From Oscillospiraceae bacterium (GTDB taxonomy: Bacteria > Bacillota > Clostridia > Oscillospirales > Oscillospiraceae), in assembly GCA_021203885.1 (NCBI GenBank), contig JAJQAH010000081.1, forward strand, positions 1-35,925: a DNA stretch of 35,925 nucleotides. Reading direction: 5' to 3'. Below the pieces are notes generated by a model. That model was not told the origin of the DNA. It did no database searches and saw only the letters and a program-made list of their open reading frames with translations. Shown one piece after another: positions 27,081-35,925 of this stretch; the first letter of the stretch is position 1; each line of letters begins with the position of its first letter. The position numbers and the translations under genes are program-made.

Positions 27081-27677
27081 ATGTCACTGAATATCAGCAA
27101 CGCGGAATTTATCATCTCCGCCGCCAAGAAGTCGGATTTTCCGGCGGACGGACTGCCCCAGGTGGTTTTCGCGGGACGGTCCAACGTGGGAAAGTCCTCG
27201 GTCATCAACCGGCTGCTGAACCGGAAGAACCTGGCCCGTGTGGGCTCCTCGCCGGGAAAGACCACCCATATCAATTATTTTCTGATCGACCGCAGGCTCT
27301 ACTTCGTGGATCTGCCCGGCTACGGATACGCTAAGGCGTCCAAAGCGGAGCAGGACCGCTGGGCCCGGCTGATCGACACCTGGCTGGCGGACACCCGGCT
27401 GATGACCATGGGCGTTCAGATCGTGGACGCCCGGCACAAGCCCAGCGACAACGACTGCGTCATGGAACAGTGGTTCAGACAATGTGGGAAACCCTACGTG
27501 ATCGTGGCCAACAAGCTGGACAAGTGCAAAAAGAGCGAGATAGAAGGAAATCTGGAGCGGATCCGCGAGACATTGGAGCTGGACGAGAGCGTTCCCCTGA
27601 TCCCTTTTTCGGCGGAAAAGGGAGAGGGCAGGAAGGAACTGCTGGGACTGATCCTGAGGAATACGGGGCTTCAATAG
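27081..27677 (+). CDS. ysxC: Ribosome biogenesis GTP-binding protein YihA/YsxC/EngB
   Basis: GRSNVGKSSVINRLLNRKNLARVGSSPGKTTHINYF, DLPGYGYAKAS; downstream of lon. Confidence 0.96.
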   Translation: MSLNISNAEFIISAAKKSDFPADGLPQVVFAGRSNVGKSSVINRLLNRKNLARVGSSPGKTTHINYFLIDRRLYFVDLPGYGYAKASKAEQDRWARLIDTWLADTRLMTMGVQIVDARHKPSDNDCVMEQWFRQCGKPYVIVANKLDKCKKSEIEGNLERIRETLELDESVPLIPFSAEKGEGRKELLGLILRNTGLQ

Positions 27678-27718
27678 CGGTCCTTGCGGAGAGAGTGAAA
27701 GGGAAAGGGCAGAGACAT

Positions 27719-29353
27719 ATGTCGACGATCATCAACACACCGGAAGGCAGCCGCGACAGGCTCTTTGACGAGTGCACCGAGCGGCGCCGCGTACAGGATA
27801 CGCTGACGGAACTGTTTTCCGGCAGGGGCTATACGGAAGTCTCCACGCCGGAGATGGAGTACTACGACCTGTTCGTTCAGACGGGCACGCTGCTGCCCCA
27901 GGAGAGTTTCGTGAAGGTCGTGGACCGCTCCGGGAAGCTTCTGGTCATGCGGCCGGACTGCACGGTCCCCATCGCCCGCATGGCGGCGACCAAACTGAAG
28001 TCCGTCCCGCTGCCCCAGAAATTCTATTATAACGAGACCGTGTTCCGCTCGGGACTTGCCAACAAGGGCGGAAATTACGAGTTTTCCCAGTGCGGCGTGG
28101 AGGTCATCGGCGCCGGCGGTACCGAATCGGATATCGACGTGATCGCGCTGGCCATCGACGCGATGCGCGCGGTGAGCCCGGGCCCGTTCCATATCGAGCT
28201 GGGTCACGCGGGCCTGTTCCGGGCGCTGGCGGAGGAATTGAAACTGTCGGCCGGGGAGGCCGAGAGACTCGGACGCCTGTTCGAAGGCAAGCAGTTCGCG
28301 GCGCTGAACCAGGCACTGGAGCCCTACCGGGACGAGCCGGCCTATGCCATGCTGTCCAGGCTTTCCCGCCTGTTCGGCGGTCCGGAGGTGCTGGATGAGG
28401 CCGAGGAGCTGGCCGGCAAGCGGCCGAAACTGGAGGAGCTGCGCCGGATCTGGGAGGGCCTCCGGGACCGGGGATACGGTGATTATATCCGATTTGACCT
28501 GGGGCTTGTGCAACAGCTCCATTACTATACGGGCGTGATCTTCCGCGGCTATGTGGAGGGCGCGGGCGCTCCGGTCCTGTCCGGAGGCCGTTACGATCTG
28601 CTGATGGAGCAGTTCGGACGGTCAGCACCCGCCGCCGGCTTCGCCGTGGATGTGGATGCGGTGGCCGACATTTCGATCCGCCCGCATGTGCAGGAAGATA
28701 CGCACCGGCTGCGCCTGGCGGTGACCAAGGGCCGCCTGCAGGAGGACAGCGTAAAACTGTTCGAGGACGCGGGCCTGGACTGCACGCCGCTGCGGGATCC
28801 GGGACGGCGGCTGGTCCACGAACTGCCGGATTACCCGCTGGACGTGGTGCTGGCCAAGGCGCCGGATGTCATTACCTATGTGGAGCACGGCGTCTGCGAC
28901 CTCGGGATCGTCGGCAAGGACACAATCATGGAGATGGGATCCGGCTTTTACGAGGTGCTGGACCTGGGGCTTGGAAAATGCAGATTCTGCCTGTGCGTGA
29001 AGGAGGGCACCGACTTCTACGGAACGTACAAGCGCAGGTGCATCGCCAGCAAGTATCCGCAGGTCACCCGCGAGTTTTTTGCGGGCAAGGGCATGGACGT
29101 GGATATCATCAAGATCGAGGGCAGCGCGGAGCTGGCGCCCATTCTGGGCCTGGCCGACGCCATCGTGGATATCGTGGAGACCGGAAACACGCTCCGGGAG
29201 AACGGGCTTGTGGCCATCGAGGACGTGGCGCAGATCTCCGCCAGGCTGATCGTCAATACCGCGTCCATGAAGCTGTACCGGGACGAGATCCTGGATTTCA
29301 TCGGGAAGATCGAACTGGTACTTGAGAAAAGATCGGGCTCCGGTCAGGACTGA
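27719..29353 (+). CDS. Fused ATP phosphoribosyltransferase regulatory (HisZ) and catalytic (HisG short form) subunits
   Basis: N-terminal HisRS-like/HisZ region (VMRPDCTVPIARMAATKL, KFYYNETVFRS, GRYDLLMEQFG), then about residue 331 onward HisG (LRLAVTKGRL, DLGIVGKDTIME, DAIVDIVETGNTLRENGL); uninterrupted frame. Confidence 0.92.
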   Translation: MSTIINTPEGSRDRLFDECTERRRVQDTLTELFSGRGYTEVSTPEMEYYDLFVQTGTLLPQESFVKVVDRSGKLLVMRPDCTVPIARMAATKLKSVPLPQKFYYNETVFRSGLANKGGNYEFSQCGVEVIGAGGTESDIDVIALAIDAMRAVSPGPFHIELGHAGLFRALAEELKLSAGEAERLGRLFEGKQFAALNQALEPYRDEPAYAMLSRLSRLFGGPEVLDEAEELAGKRPKLEELRRIWEGLRDRGYGDYIRFDLGLVQQLHYYTGVIFRGYVEGAGAPVLSGGRYDLLMEQFGRSAPAAGFAVDVDAVADISIRPHVQEDTHRLRLAVTKGRLQEDSVKLFEDAGLDCTPLRDPGRRLVHELPDYPLDVVLAKAPDVITYVEHGVCDLGIVGKDTIMEMGSGFYEVLDLGLGKCRFCLCVKEGTDFYGTYKRRCIASKYPQVTREFFAGKGMDVDIIKIEGSAELAPILGLADAIVDIVETGNTLRENGLVAIEDVAQISARLIVNTASMKLYRDEILDFIGKIELVLEKRSGSGQD

Positions 29354-29424
29354 CCCGGGCCCCGGGAGGGGGATAGACCCGAAGTTCCGCCGCTTGGTGT
29401 GCAGGCGGATAACGGGGAAGAAAA

Positions 29425-30708
29425 ATGATGCAGATCATACGCGCCGACGGCGGTGGTGAACAGGCATATCTGGATACCATGCGGACCCGGGCCGGACAGG
29501 CCCGGGCGGAGATCGAGCAGGCCGCCGCCGACATTATGGAAGATGTGAAAAAGAGAGGCATGGAGGCCGTCTCGGAGTATTCCCTGCGTTTTGACGGGGC
29601 GGAGCCCCGGGAAATCAGCAGCGAGGAGATCGACGCCGCATACGGCCGCTGCGACCCTGCACTGATCTCCGCGCTGGAACACGCCGCCGCCAATATCCGG
29701 GACTACAACGAAAAGATCCTGACCCGGTCCGCCGAGTGGAAATCCCCGGACGGCGGCACGGTTGGCCGCGTGGTGCGCGGTCTGACCCGGGTGGGCCTGT
29801 ATGTGCCCGGCGGGACCGCCGCCTACCCGTCCTCCGTTTTAATGAACGCAGTGCCGGCGAAAGTCGCCGGGGTGGAGGAGCTGATCATGGTGACGCCGCC
29901 CACGGAGAATCTGAACGACGCCGTGCTGGCTGCCGCCAAGGTGGCGGGCGTCGACCGGGTCATCGCCGTCGGGGGTGCCCAGGCGGTGGCGGCGCTGACA
30001 TACGGCGCCGGGTTCATCCCCCGGGTGGACAAGCTGGTGGGCCCGGGAAACGCATATGTGGCGGCGGCCAAGAGACTGGCCTACGGCCAGGTGGATATCG
30101 ATATGGTGGCCGGACCTTCCGAGGTGCTGATCATCGCGGACGACAGCTCGGACAGCTCCTATATCGCTGCCGATCTGTTAAGCCAGGCGGAACATGACGT
30201 CCTGGCCTGCGCGGTCCTGCTGACCGACAGTATGGATTTTGCCCAAAAGGTGCAGCAGCAGATCGGAGAGCAGGTCAAAGATCTGGAGCGGGTGCAGATC
30301 ATGGAGGCGTCTCTGGACAACTTCGGCTGCTGCATCGTCTGCGACAACCTCGATGACTGCGTAGAGCTTGCCAACGAGATCGCGCCCGAGCATCTGGAGA
30401 TCGCCACGGAGGAGCCCAGAAAGCTGCTGAGCGGCGTCAAAAACGCGGGCGCCGTTTTCCTGGGCCAGTGGTCCCCGGAGCCGCTGGGCGACTACATGGC
30501 CGGTCCGGACCATGTGCTGCCCACATCGGGCACGGCCCGGTTCTTCTCACCACTGTCGGTGGAGAGCTTTTTGAAATCCATCAGCGTGATCGAATTTGAC
30601 AGGGATACCCTGGCTCCCCTGCAGGATGATATCGTCACGCTGGCGCGCAGCGAGGGATTGACGGCACACGCCAATTCCATTGAGATCCGTTTTCGGGAGG
30701 GAAAATGA
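29425..30708 (+). CDS. hisD: Histidinol dehydrogenase
   Basis: GLYVPGGTAAYPSSVLMNAVPAKVAGV, DMVAGPSEVLIIAD, GPDHVLPTSGTARFFSPLSV. Confidence 0.97.
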   Translation: MMQIIRADGGGEQAYLDTMRTRAGQARAEIEQAAADIMEDVKKRGMEAVSEYSLRFDGAEPREISSEEIDAAYGRCDPALISALEHAAANIRDYNEKILTRSAEWKSPDGGTVGRVVRGLTRVGLYVPGGTAAYPSSVLMNAVPAKVAGVEELIMVTPPTENLNDAVLAAAKVAGVDRVIAVGGAQAVAALTYGAGFIPRVDKLVGPGNAYVAAAKRLAYGQVDIDMVAGPSEVLIIADDSSDSSYIAADLLSQAEHDVLACAVLLTDSMDFAQKVQQQIGEQVKDLERVQIMEASLDNFGCCIVCDNLDDCVELANEIAPEHLEIATEEPRKLLSGVKNAGAVFLGQWSPEPLGDYMAGPDHVLPTSGTARFFSPLSVESFLKSISVIEFDRDTLAPLQDDIVTLARSEGLTAHANSIEIRFREGK

Positions 30709-30709
30709 A

Positions 30710-31288
30710 ATGGAACGTACAGCGGAAGTTCTCAGAAATACGAAGGAAACAGAGGTCAGCCTCTCTCTGAATCTGGAGGGCGGCCCGATCACGGTGGAGA
30801 CGGGGATCGGCTTTTTCGACCACATGCTGACGGCCCTGTCCTTTTACGCCGGATTCGGCGTTCAGTTGATGGCCAAGGGCGATCTGAATGTGGACAGTCA
30901 CCACACGGTGGAGGACGTGGGGATCGTCTACGGTCAGGCGCTGCGGCAGGCGCTGGGCGACAAGGAGGGCATCGAGCGGTTCGCGGACGCCTTTGTTCCC
31001 ATGGATGAGGCCCTGTGCCAGACCGTGCTGGATCTGTCCGGCCGCGCTTTCCTCCACTATCAGGCGTCCTTCCCCCAGGAGATCATCGGGGAATACGATT
31101 CCTGCCTGACGGAGGAGTTCATGCGCGCCTTCGCCACCAACGGTCAGTGCACCCTGCATATGCGGGCCCTGTACGGGGAGAACGCCCACCATATTACCGA
31201 GGCTTTGTTTAAATCCCTCGGCATCTGCCTGAAAAATGCGACCCGCGTGACCGGTGAGGGCGTCACTTCAACCAAGGGTGAGCTTTAA
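30710..31288 (+). CDS. hisB: Imidazoleglycerol-phosphate dehydratase
   Basis: TGIGFFDHMLTALSFYAGF, DSHHTVEDVGI, HHITEALFKSLG; monofunctional. Confidence 0.97.
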   Translation: MERTAEVLRNTKETEVSLSLNLEGGPITVETGIGFFDHMLTALSFYAGFGVQLMAKGDLNVDSHHTVEDVGIVYGQALRQALGDKEGIERFADAFVPMDEALCQTVLDLSGRAFLHYQASFPQEIIGEYDSCLTEEFMRAFATNGQCTLHMRALYGENAHHITEALFKSLGICLKNATRVTGEGVTSTKGEL

Positions 31289-31896
31289 TGGCTAAAATAG
31301 CCGTGGTGGATTACGGAGTCGGGAACCTGAAGAGCGTGACAAACGCCTTCGAGTATCTCGGCATGTCCGCCTGCATCACTGCCGATCCCGCTGAGATGTC
31401 TCTGGCGGACGCCATCGTGCTGCCGGGGGTGGGCGCTTTTCCGGACGCCGCCGAGAAGCTCCGGGGGCCGGGCCTGGATATGATGATCCTGGACCAGGCG
31501 GGGAAGAAGCCGGTCCTGGGCATCTGCCTGGGTATGCAGCTTCTTTTCAGCAAGGGGGAGGAGCTGCGTCCGACACCGGGACTGGGTCTGATCCCCGGCA
31601 CCGTGGATCGGATCCGGACCGACCTGAAGCTTCCTCATATCGGCTGGAACAGTCTGCATCTGCAGAACGACAGCCCGATCTTCCGCGGGATCCCGGACGG
31701 CTCCTATGTCTACTTCGTGCACAGCTACTGCGGTTACGCGGAGCTGGAGGAGACTGTGACCGCCCGGACCGACTACGGTACTTCCATCGTGGCGGCGGTG
31801 GGCCGGGAGAACATCTACGGGACCCAGTTCCACCCGGAGAAGAGCGGCGATGTGGGTCTTCAGATCCTGAAGAATTTCGGGGAGTTGAACGTATGA
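31288..31896 (+). CDS. hisH: Imidazole glycerol phosphate synthase subunit HisH
   Basis: VDYGVGNLKSVTNAFEYLG, GICLGMQLLF, GTQFHPEKSG. Confidence 0.97.
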   Translation: MAKIAVVDYGVGNLKSVTNAFEYLGMSACITADPAEMSLADAIVLPGVGAFPDAAEKLRGPGLDMMILDQAGKKPVLGICLGMQLLFSKGEELRPTPGLGLIPGTVDRIRTDLKLPHIGWNSLHLQNDSPIFRGIPDGSYVYFVHSYCGYAELEETVTARTDYGTSIVAAVGRENIYGTQFHPEKSGDVGLQILKNFGELNV

Positions 31897-32615
31897 TTAT
31901 TTTACCGGCTATCGATATGAAGGACGGCAGATGCGTCCGTCTGCAGAAAGGCGATTTTTCCACGGCCAGCCAGGTGGCCGATGATCCGCTGGAAACGGCA
32001 AGAGATTTCGCGGCCGCCGGTGCAAAATGGGTCCATATGGTGGATCTGGACGGAGCGCGGGACGGCGTCCGGTCCAATTTTGAGCAGATCCGGCAGGTGA
32101 TCCAAGATTCCGGTCTGAATGTGGAACTGGGCGGCGGAATCAAAACGGAAGAGGACGCCGCCGCCGTCCTCTCGGCTGGCGCGGCCCGGATCGTTCTGGG
32201 ATCCGCCGCCGTGGATTCTCCCGAGCTGCTGGATTCCCTGCTGGATCAGTACGGGGAACAGATCGCGGTCGGCATCGACTGCAAAAACGGCATCGTGCGC
32301 ACCTCCGGCTGGGAGAAGGATTCCGGACTCGACTATCTGGAATTCGCCCGGGAGATGGAACAGAGGTGCGTGCAGACCATTATCTTTACGGACATCGACG
32401 CGGACGGGATGCTCTCCGGTCCGAATTTTGAGCAGCTGGAGCGTCTCCGGGAGACGGTCGGCTGTCAGATCATCGCCTCCGGCGGCATCACCACCATCGA
32501 GGATGTCATCCGGCTGCGGGATCTGGGTATGTACGGCGCGGTCATCGGCAAGGCGTATTACGCCGGCACCATTGACCTTGCACAGGCCGTGGCGGAAGCC
32601 GGAAAGCAGGGCTGA
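31893..32615 (+). CDS. hisA: ProFAR isomerase HisA
   Basis: [45 protein letters not shown]. Confidence 0.96.
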   Translation: MIILPAIDMKDGRCVRLQKGDFSTASQVADDPLETARDFAAAGAKWVHMVDLDGARDGVRSNFEQIRQVIQDSGLNVELGGGIKTEEDAAAVLSAGAARIVLGSAAVDSPELLDSLLDQYGEQIAVGIDCKNGIVRTSGWEKDSGLDYLEFAREMEQRCVQTIIFTDIDADGMLSGPNFEQLERLRETVGCQIIASGGITTIEDVIRLRDLGMYGAVIGKAYYAGTIDLAQAVAEAGKQG

Positions 32616-32617
32616 TC

Positions 32618-33373
32618 ATGCTGGCCAAGAGAGTGATCCCCTGCCTGGATGTGCGGGACGGACGCGTGGTCAAGGGCGTCCATTTTGTCAATATCACCGA
32701 CGCCGGAGATCCCGTGGAACTGGCGAAGTACTATTCGGACCAGGGCGCCGATGAGATCGTTTTTCTGGATATTACGGCTACCAGCGACAACCGGGCCACC
32801 GTCGCCGACGTGGTGGAGCGCACCGCCGAGCAGGTGTTCGTGCCCCTGACCGTGGGCGGCGGGATCCGGACGCTGGATGATTTTCAGCTTCTGCTGCGCT
32901 CCGGCGCGGATAAGATCTCCGTCAATTCTGCGGCGGTCGCGGATCCGACTCTGATCACCCGTGCCGCGGAGCGGTTCGGGTCCCAGTGCGTCGTGCTGGC
33001 CATCGATGCCAGGGCCAGAGAGGACGGAACCTGGGAAGTGGTGGTGGCCGGCGGCCGCACGCCCACCGGACTGGATGCCGTGGAGTGGGCCGCCCGGGGC
33101 CAGGAACTGGGAGCGGGCGAGATCCTGCTGACCTCCATGGACCGGGACGGCACGAAGGACGGGTTTGATCTTCCGCTGACCCGGGCGGTGACCGAAGCGG
33201 TCTCCATCCCCGTTATCGCATCCGGAGGCTGCGGATCCCTGGAGGACTTCGCGGAGGTATTTCTGGAAACCGGCTGCGACGCGGCGCTGGCGGCTTCTCT
33301 GTTTCATTACGGGGAACTGACCGTTCCCCAGGTAAAAGAATATTTGAAAGGCCGGGGACTCCCGGTGAGGTGA
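32618..33373 (+). CDS. hisF: Imidazole glycerol phosphate synthase subunit HisF
   Basis: [62 protein letters not shown]. Confidence 0.97.
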   Translation: MLAKRVIPCLDVRDGRVVKGVHFVNITDAGDPVELAKYYSDQGADEIVFLDITATSDNRATVADVVERTAEQVFVPLTVGGGIRTLDDFQLLLRSGADKISVNSAAVADPTLITRAAERFGSQCVVLAIDARAREDGTWEVVVAGGRTPTGLDAVEWAARGQELGAGEILLTSMDRDGTKDGFDLPLTRAVTEAVSIPVIASGGCGSLEDFAEVFLETGCDAALAASLFHYGELTVPQVKEYLKGRGLPVR

Positions 33374-33374
33374 T

Positions 33375-33779
33375 GTGATTATGGATCTCAGCTGTCTTTT
33401 TGAAAAGTCCGATATGATCCCGGTGATCATTCAGGACGCGGAAACGAAGGAAGTGTTGATGCTGGGCTTTACGAATCAGGAGGCGTTCCGGCTGTCCATG
33501 GAGACCGGCACGGCCTGGTTCTGGTCCCGCAGCCGCCGGCAACTGTGGAATAAGGGGGAGTCTTCCGGAAATTTTCTCCATATCCTGGAGGTCCGGACTG
33601 ACTGCGATACCGATTCTCTTCTGTATCTGTGCAAGCCGGACGGTCCTACCTGTCATACCGGCGCGCGCAGCTGCTTTTTCAATGAGATCGATCCGGAAGA
33701 TGTAAAGGCAGATATAGAGCTGGAAAAAGAGACGGAAGATATCGAAGATACAGAAGATACGGGAAAGGGGGAAGAGTGA
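33375..33779 (+). CDS. hisI: Phosphoribosyl-AMP cyclohydrolase with acidic C-terminal tail
   Basis: MIPVIIQDAETKEVLMLGFTNQEAF, WFWSRSRRQLWNKGESSGN, CDTDSLLYLC; GTG start (ATG 33381 possible). Confidence 0.94.
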   Translation: MIMDLSCLFEKSDMIPVIIQDAETKEVLMLGFTNQEAFRLSMETGTAWFWSRSRRQLWNKGESSGNFLHILEVRTDCDTDSLLYLCKPDGPTCHTGARSCFFNEIDPEDVKADIELEKETEDIEDTEDTGKGEE

Positions 33780-34111
33780 TGGACTCTGTTCTGCAGGACC
33801 TGTACGCGGTCGTGACGGACCGAAAGAACAATCCGCCGAAGGAAGGAAATTCCTATACCTGCTATCTGTTCGACCAGGGAATCGACAAGATCTGCAAGAA
33901 GCTGGGCGAGGAGACGTCGGAAGTCATCATCGCCGCGAAAAACGGCGTGCAGGAGGATACCGTGGGGGAGATCTCCGATCTGATCTACCACCTGACGGTG
34001 CTGATGGTGGACCAGGGGATCCCGCTGGAAGCGGTTATGGACAAGCTGGAGAGCCGCAGCCAAAAGATCGGGAACCTGAAGAAATTCAAGCAGGTGGACC
34101 ACGATACCTGA
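33779..34111 (+). CDS. hisE: Phosphoribosyl-ATP pyrophosphatase
   Basis: LQDLYAVVTDRKNNPPKEGNSYTCYLFDQGIDKICKKLGEETSEVIIAAKN; ATG overlaps the hisI stop. Confidence 0.95.
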   Translation: MDSVLQDLYAVVTDRKNNPPKEGNSYTCYLFDQGIDKICKKLGEETSEVIIAAKNGVQEDTVGEISDLIYHLTVLMVDQGIPLEAVMDKLESRSQKIGNLKKFKQVDHDT

Positions 34112-34136
34112 AAATCCGGATCTGAATATAAGAAAA

Positions 34137-34178
34137 CCGCCGGGACCTCTTTTTTTGAGGTCCCGGCGGAATTTTTTT
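34137..34178. terminator. Strong intrinsic terminator, plausibly bidirectional, between convergent hisE and glnS
   Basis: CCGCCGGGACCTC-T7-GAGGTCCCGGCGG (13 bp perfect) then AATTTTTTT; the minus strand ends in TTTTCTTAT. Confidence 0.93.
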
Positions 34179-34193
34179 GGCTTTTTCCAGAAA

Positions 34194-35870
34194 TTATTTT
34201 CCCGTAGGCATCGTGAAGCTGTCCTTCAGACTGACCGAACGGTTGAATACCAGCCGGTCGGGGGCGGAGTCGGCGCTGTCCAGGCAGAAATATCCCTGGC
34301 GGAGGAACTGAAAAGAGGCGGGCGCCTCCATGCCGGCCAGTCCGGCCTCCACCTTGATGGGATCCAGCACCTGCAGGGAGTCCGGGTTCAGGCAGCTGAG
34401 AAAATCCTTGCCCCCCGCGTCGGGCTCCGGGTCGCTGAACAGATTGTCATAGAGCCGTGCCTCGGCGTCCACCGCGGTGTCCCGGTCCACCCAGTGGATC
34501 GCGGCACCTTTGATCTTCCGGCCGTCGGCCGGATCGCCGCCCCGGCTGTCCGGGTCATACTCGCAGAGGATCTCCGTAATGTTGCCCTCCGCGTCCTTAT
34601 TGCAGCCGGTGCAGCGGATGATATAAGCGCCTTTCAGCCGGCATTCCGGACCGCCGGGATACAGACGCTTATACTTGGGAACGGGTTCCTCCAGAAAGTC
34701 CTCCGCCTCCACGTACAGATTTCGCGAGAAGGTGACGGGTCTTGTCCCGTCCTCCGGCCGGTTCGGATTGTTCTCGATCTCGAAGGTCTCGCTCTGTCCC
34801 TCCGGGTAATTGGTCACGGTCAGCGGCACAGGATGCAAAACCGCCATGACACGACGGGCGTTTTCATTCAGATCTTCCCGCAGACAGTGCTCCAGAAATC
34901 CGTATTCCACCGTTGAGTCGCTCTTGGAGACGCCGATCCGGTCTATGAAGTCCCGGATGGCATCGGGCGTGTAGCCACGGCGGCGGAGTCCGCACAGGGT
35001 GGGCATGCGGGGATCGTCCCAGCCGGAGACCAGGCCGTTCTCCACCAGCTGGCGCAGTTTCCGCTTGGAAAGTACGGTGTGCGTCAGATTCAGCCGGGCG
35101 AATTCGATCTGCCGGGGCCGGCAGGGGACGTCCGCGTTTTCCACCACCCAGTTATACAGCGGCCGGTGGTCTTCGTATTCCAGGGTGCACAGGGAAAAAT
35201 TGATGCCCTCCAGCGCGTCCTGAATGGGATGCGCGAAATCGTACATGGGGAAGATGCACCAGTTCGTGCCCTGCCGGTGATGTTCCACGTACCGGATCCG
35301 ATAAATCACGGGATCCCGCATATTGAAATTCCCGCTGGCCAGGTCGATCCTGGCCCGCAGGGTCATGGAGCCCTCCGGAAATTCACCGGCGCGCATCCGC
35401 CGGAACAGATCCAGCGATTCCTCCACCGGCCGGTCCCGCCAGGGTGAGGTAGCCGGCACGCCGATGTCGCCCCGGTGTGCTTTGAATTCTTCCGCCGACA
35501 GTTCGCATACGTAGGCGAGCCCCTTCCGGATCAGACCCTCCGCCAGCTGGTAGGTCTGCTCGAAGTAGTCGGACCCGTAGTACATCCTCTCGCCCCAGTC
35601 GTATCCCATCCAGTGGATATCCTCCTGGATGGCCTCCACGTACTCGTTGTCCTCTTTCGCGGGGTTCGTATCGTCAAAGCGCAGATTGCAGATCCCACCG
35701 AATTTTTCCGCCGTTCCGAAGTCCACGCACATGGCCTTGCAGTGGCCGATATGCAGGTATCCGTTGGGCTCGGGCGGGAAACGGGTATGGACCTCCTGGC
35801 CGGCCATGGGCCCGCCCGGGGCGATATCTTCCTCGATCAGCGCCTGTATGAAGTTCTTCTCCTCGGACAT
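34194..35870 (-). CDS. glnS: Glutaminyl-tRNA synthetase
   Basis: HTRFPPEPNGYLHIGHCKAMCVDFG, LRFDDTNPAKEDNEYVEAIQEDI, LSKRKLRQLVENG; ATG 35870 with AAAGGAG is preferred over GTG 35879. Confidence 0.96.
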   Translation of the reverse strand: MSEEKNFIQALIEEDIAPGGPMAGQEVHTRFPPEPNGYLHIGHCKAMCVDFGTAEKFGGICNLRFDDTNPAKEDNEYVEAIQEDIHWMGYDWGERMYYGSDYFEQTYQLAEGLIRKGLAYVCELSAEEFKAHRGDIGVPATSPWRDRPVEESLDLFRRMRAGEFPEGSMTLRARIDLASGNFNMRDPVIYRIRYVEHHRQGTNWCIFPMYDFAHPIQDALEGINFSLCTLEYEDHRPLYNWVVENADVPCRPRQIEFARLNLTHTVLSKRKLRQLVENGLVSGWDDPRMPTLCGLRRRGYTPDAIRDFIDRIGVSKSDSTVEYGFLEHCLREDLNENARRVMAVLHPVPLTVTNYPEGQSETFEIENNPNRPEDGTRPVTFSRNLYVEAEDFLEEPVPKYKRLYPGGPECRLKGAYIIRCTGCNKDAEGNITEILCEYDPDSRGGDPADGRKIKGAAIHWVDRDTAVDAEARLYDNLFSDPEPDAGGKDFLSCLNPDSLQVLDPIKVEAGLAGMEAPASFQFLRQGYFCLDSADSAPDRLVFNRSVSLKDSFTMPTGK

Positions 35871-35925
35871 GAAGTCCACTCCTTTGCATTACGCCATCCG
35901 TCCCCCGGCGGGGGACCGGATTCCG

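Overview
The window is a GC-rich, gene-dense chromosomal segment, most likely from a Firmicute of the Clostridia type (inferred from gene order and protein similarity as I recall it). I see no mobile element, CRISPR array, rRNA or confident tRNA. Left to right: (i) a minus-strand ribosomal/secretion cluster rpmG-secE-nusG-rplK-rplA-rplJ, with rplJ cut by the left edge; (ii) three plus-strand zinc-ribbon genes, two of them paralogous membrane proteins; (iii) pyrC-pyrF-pyrK-pyrD, followed by a phosphoglycerate-mutase/GNAT fusion and a YgiQ-type radical SAM gene; (iv) yajC and tgt on the minus strand; (v) a long plus-strand run MATE-rbgA-rnhB-thrC-metallophosphoesterase-tig-clpP-clpX-lon-ysxC-hisZG-hisD-hisB-hisH-hisA-hisF-hisI-hisE, ending in a strong bidirectional-looking terminator; (vi) glnS on the minus strand. 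The most unusual items are a HisZ-HisG single-chain fusion, repetitive charged tails on L10, SecE and trigger factor, the zinc-ribbon membrane cluster, the histidine phosphatase-GNAT fusion, and structured leaders upstream of rpmG and rplJ. All product calls come from reading translated motifs by eye; no database search was run.
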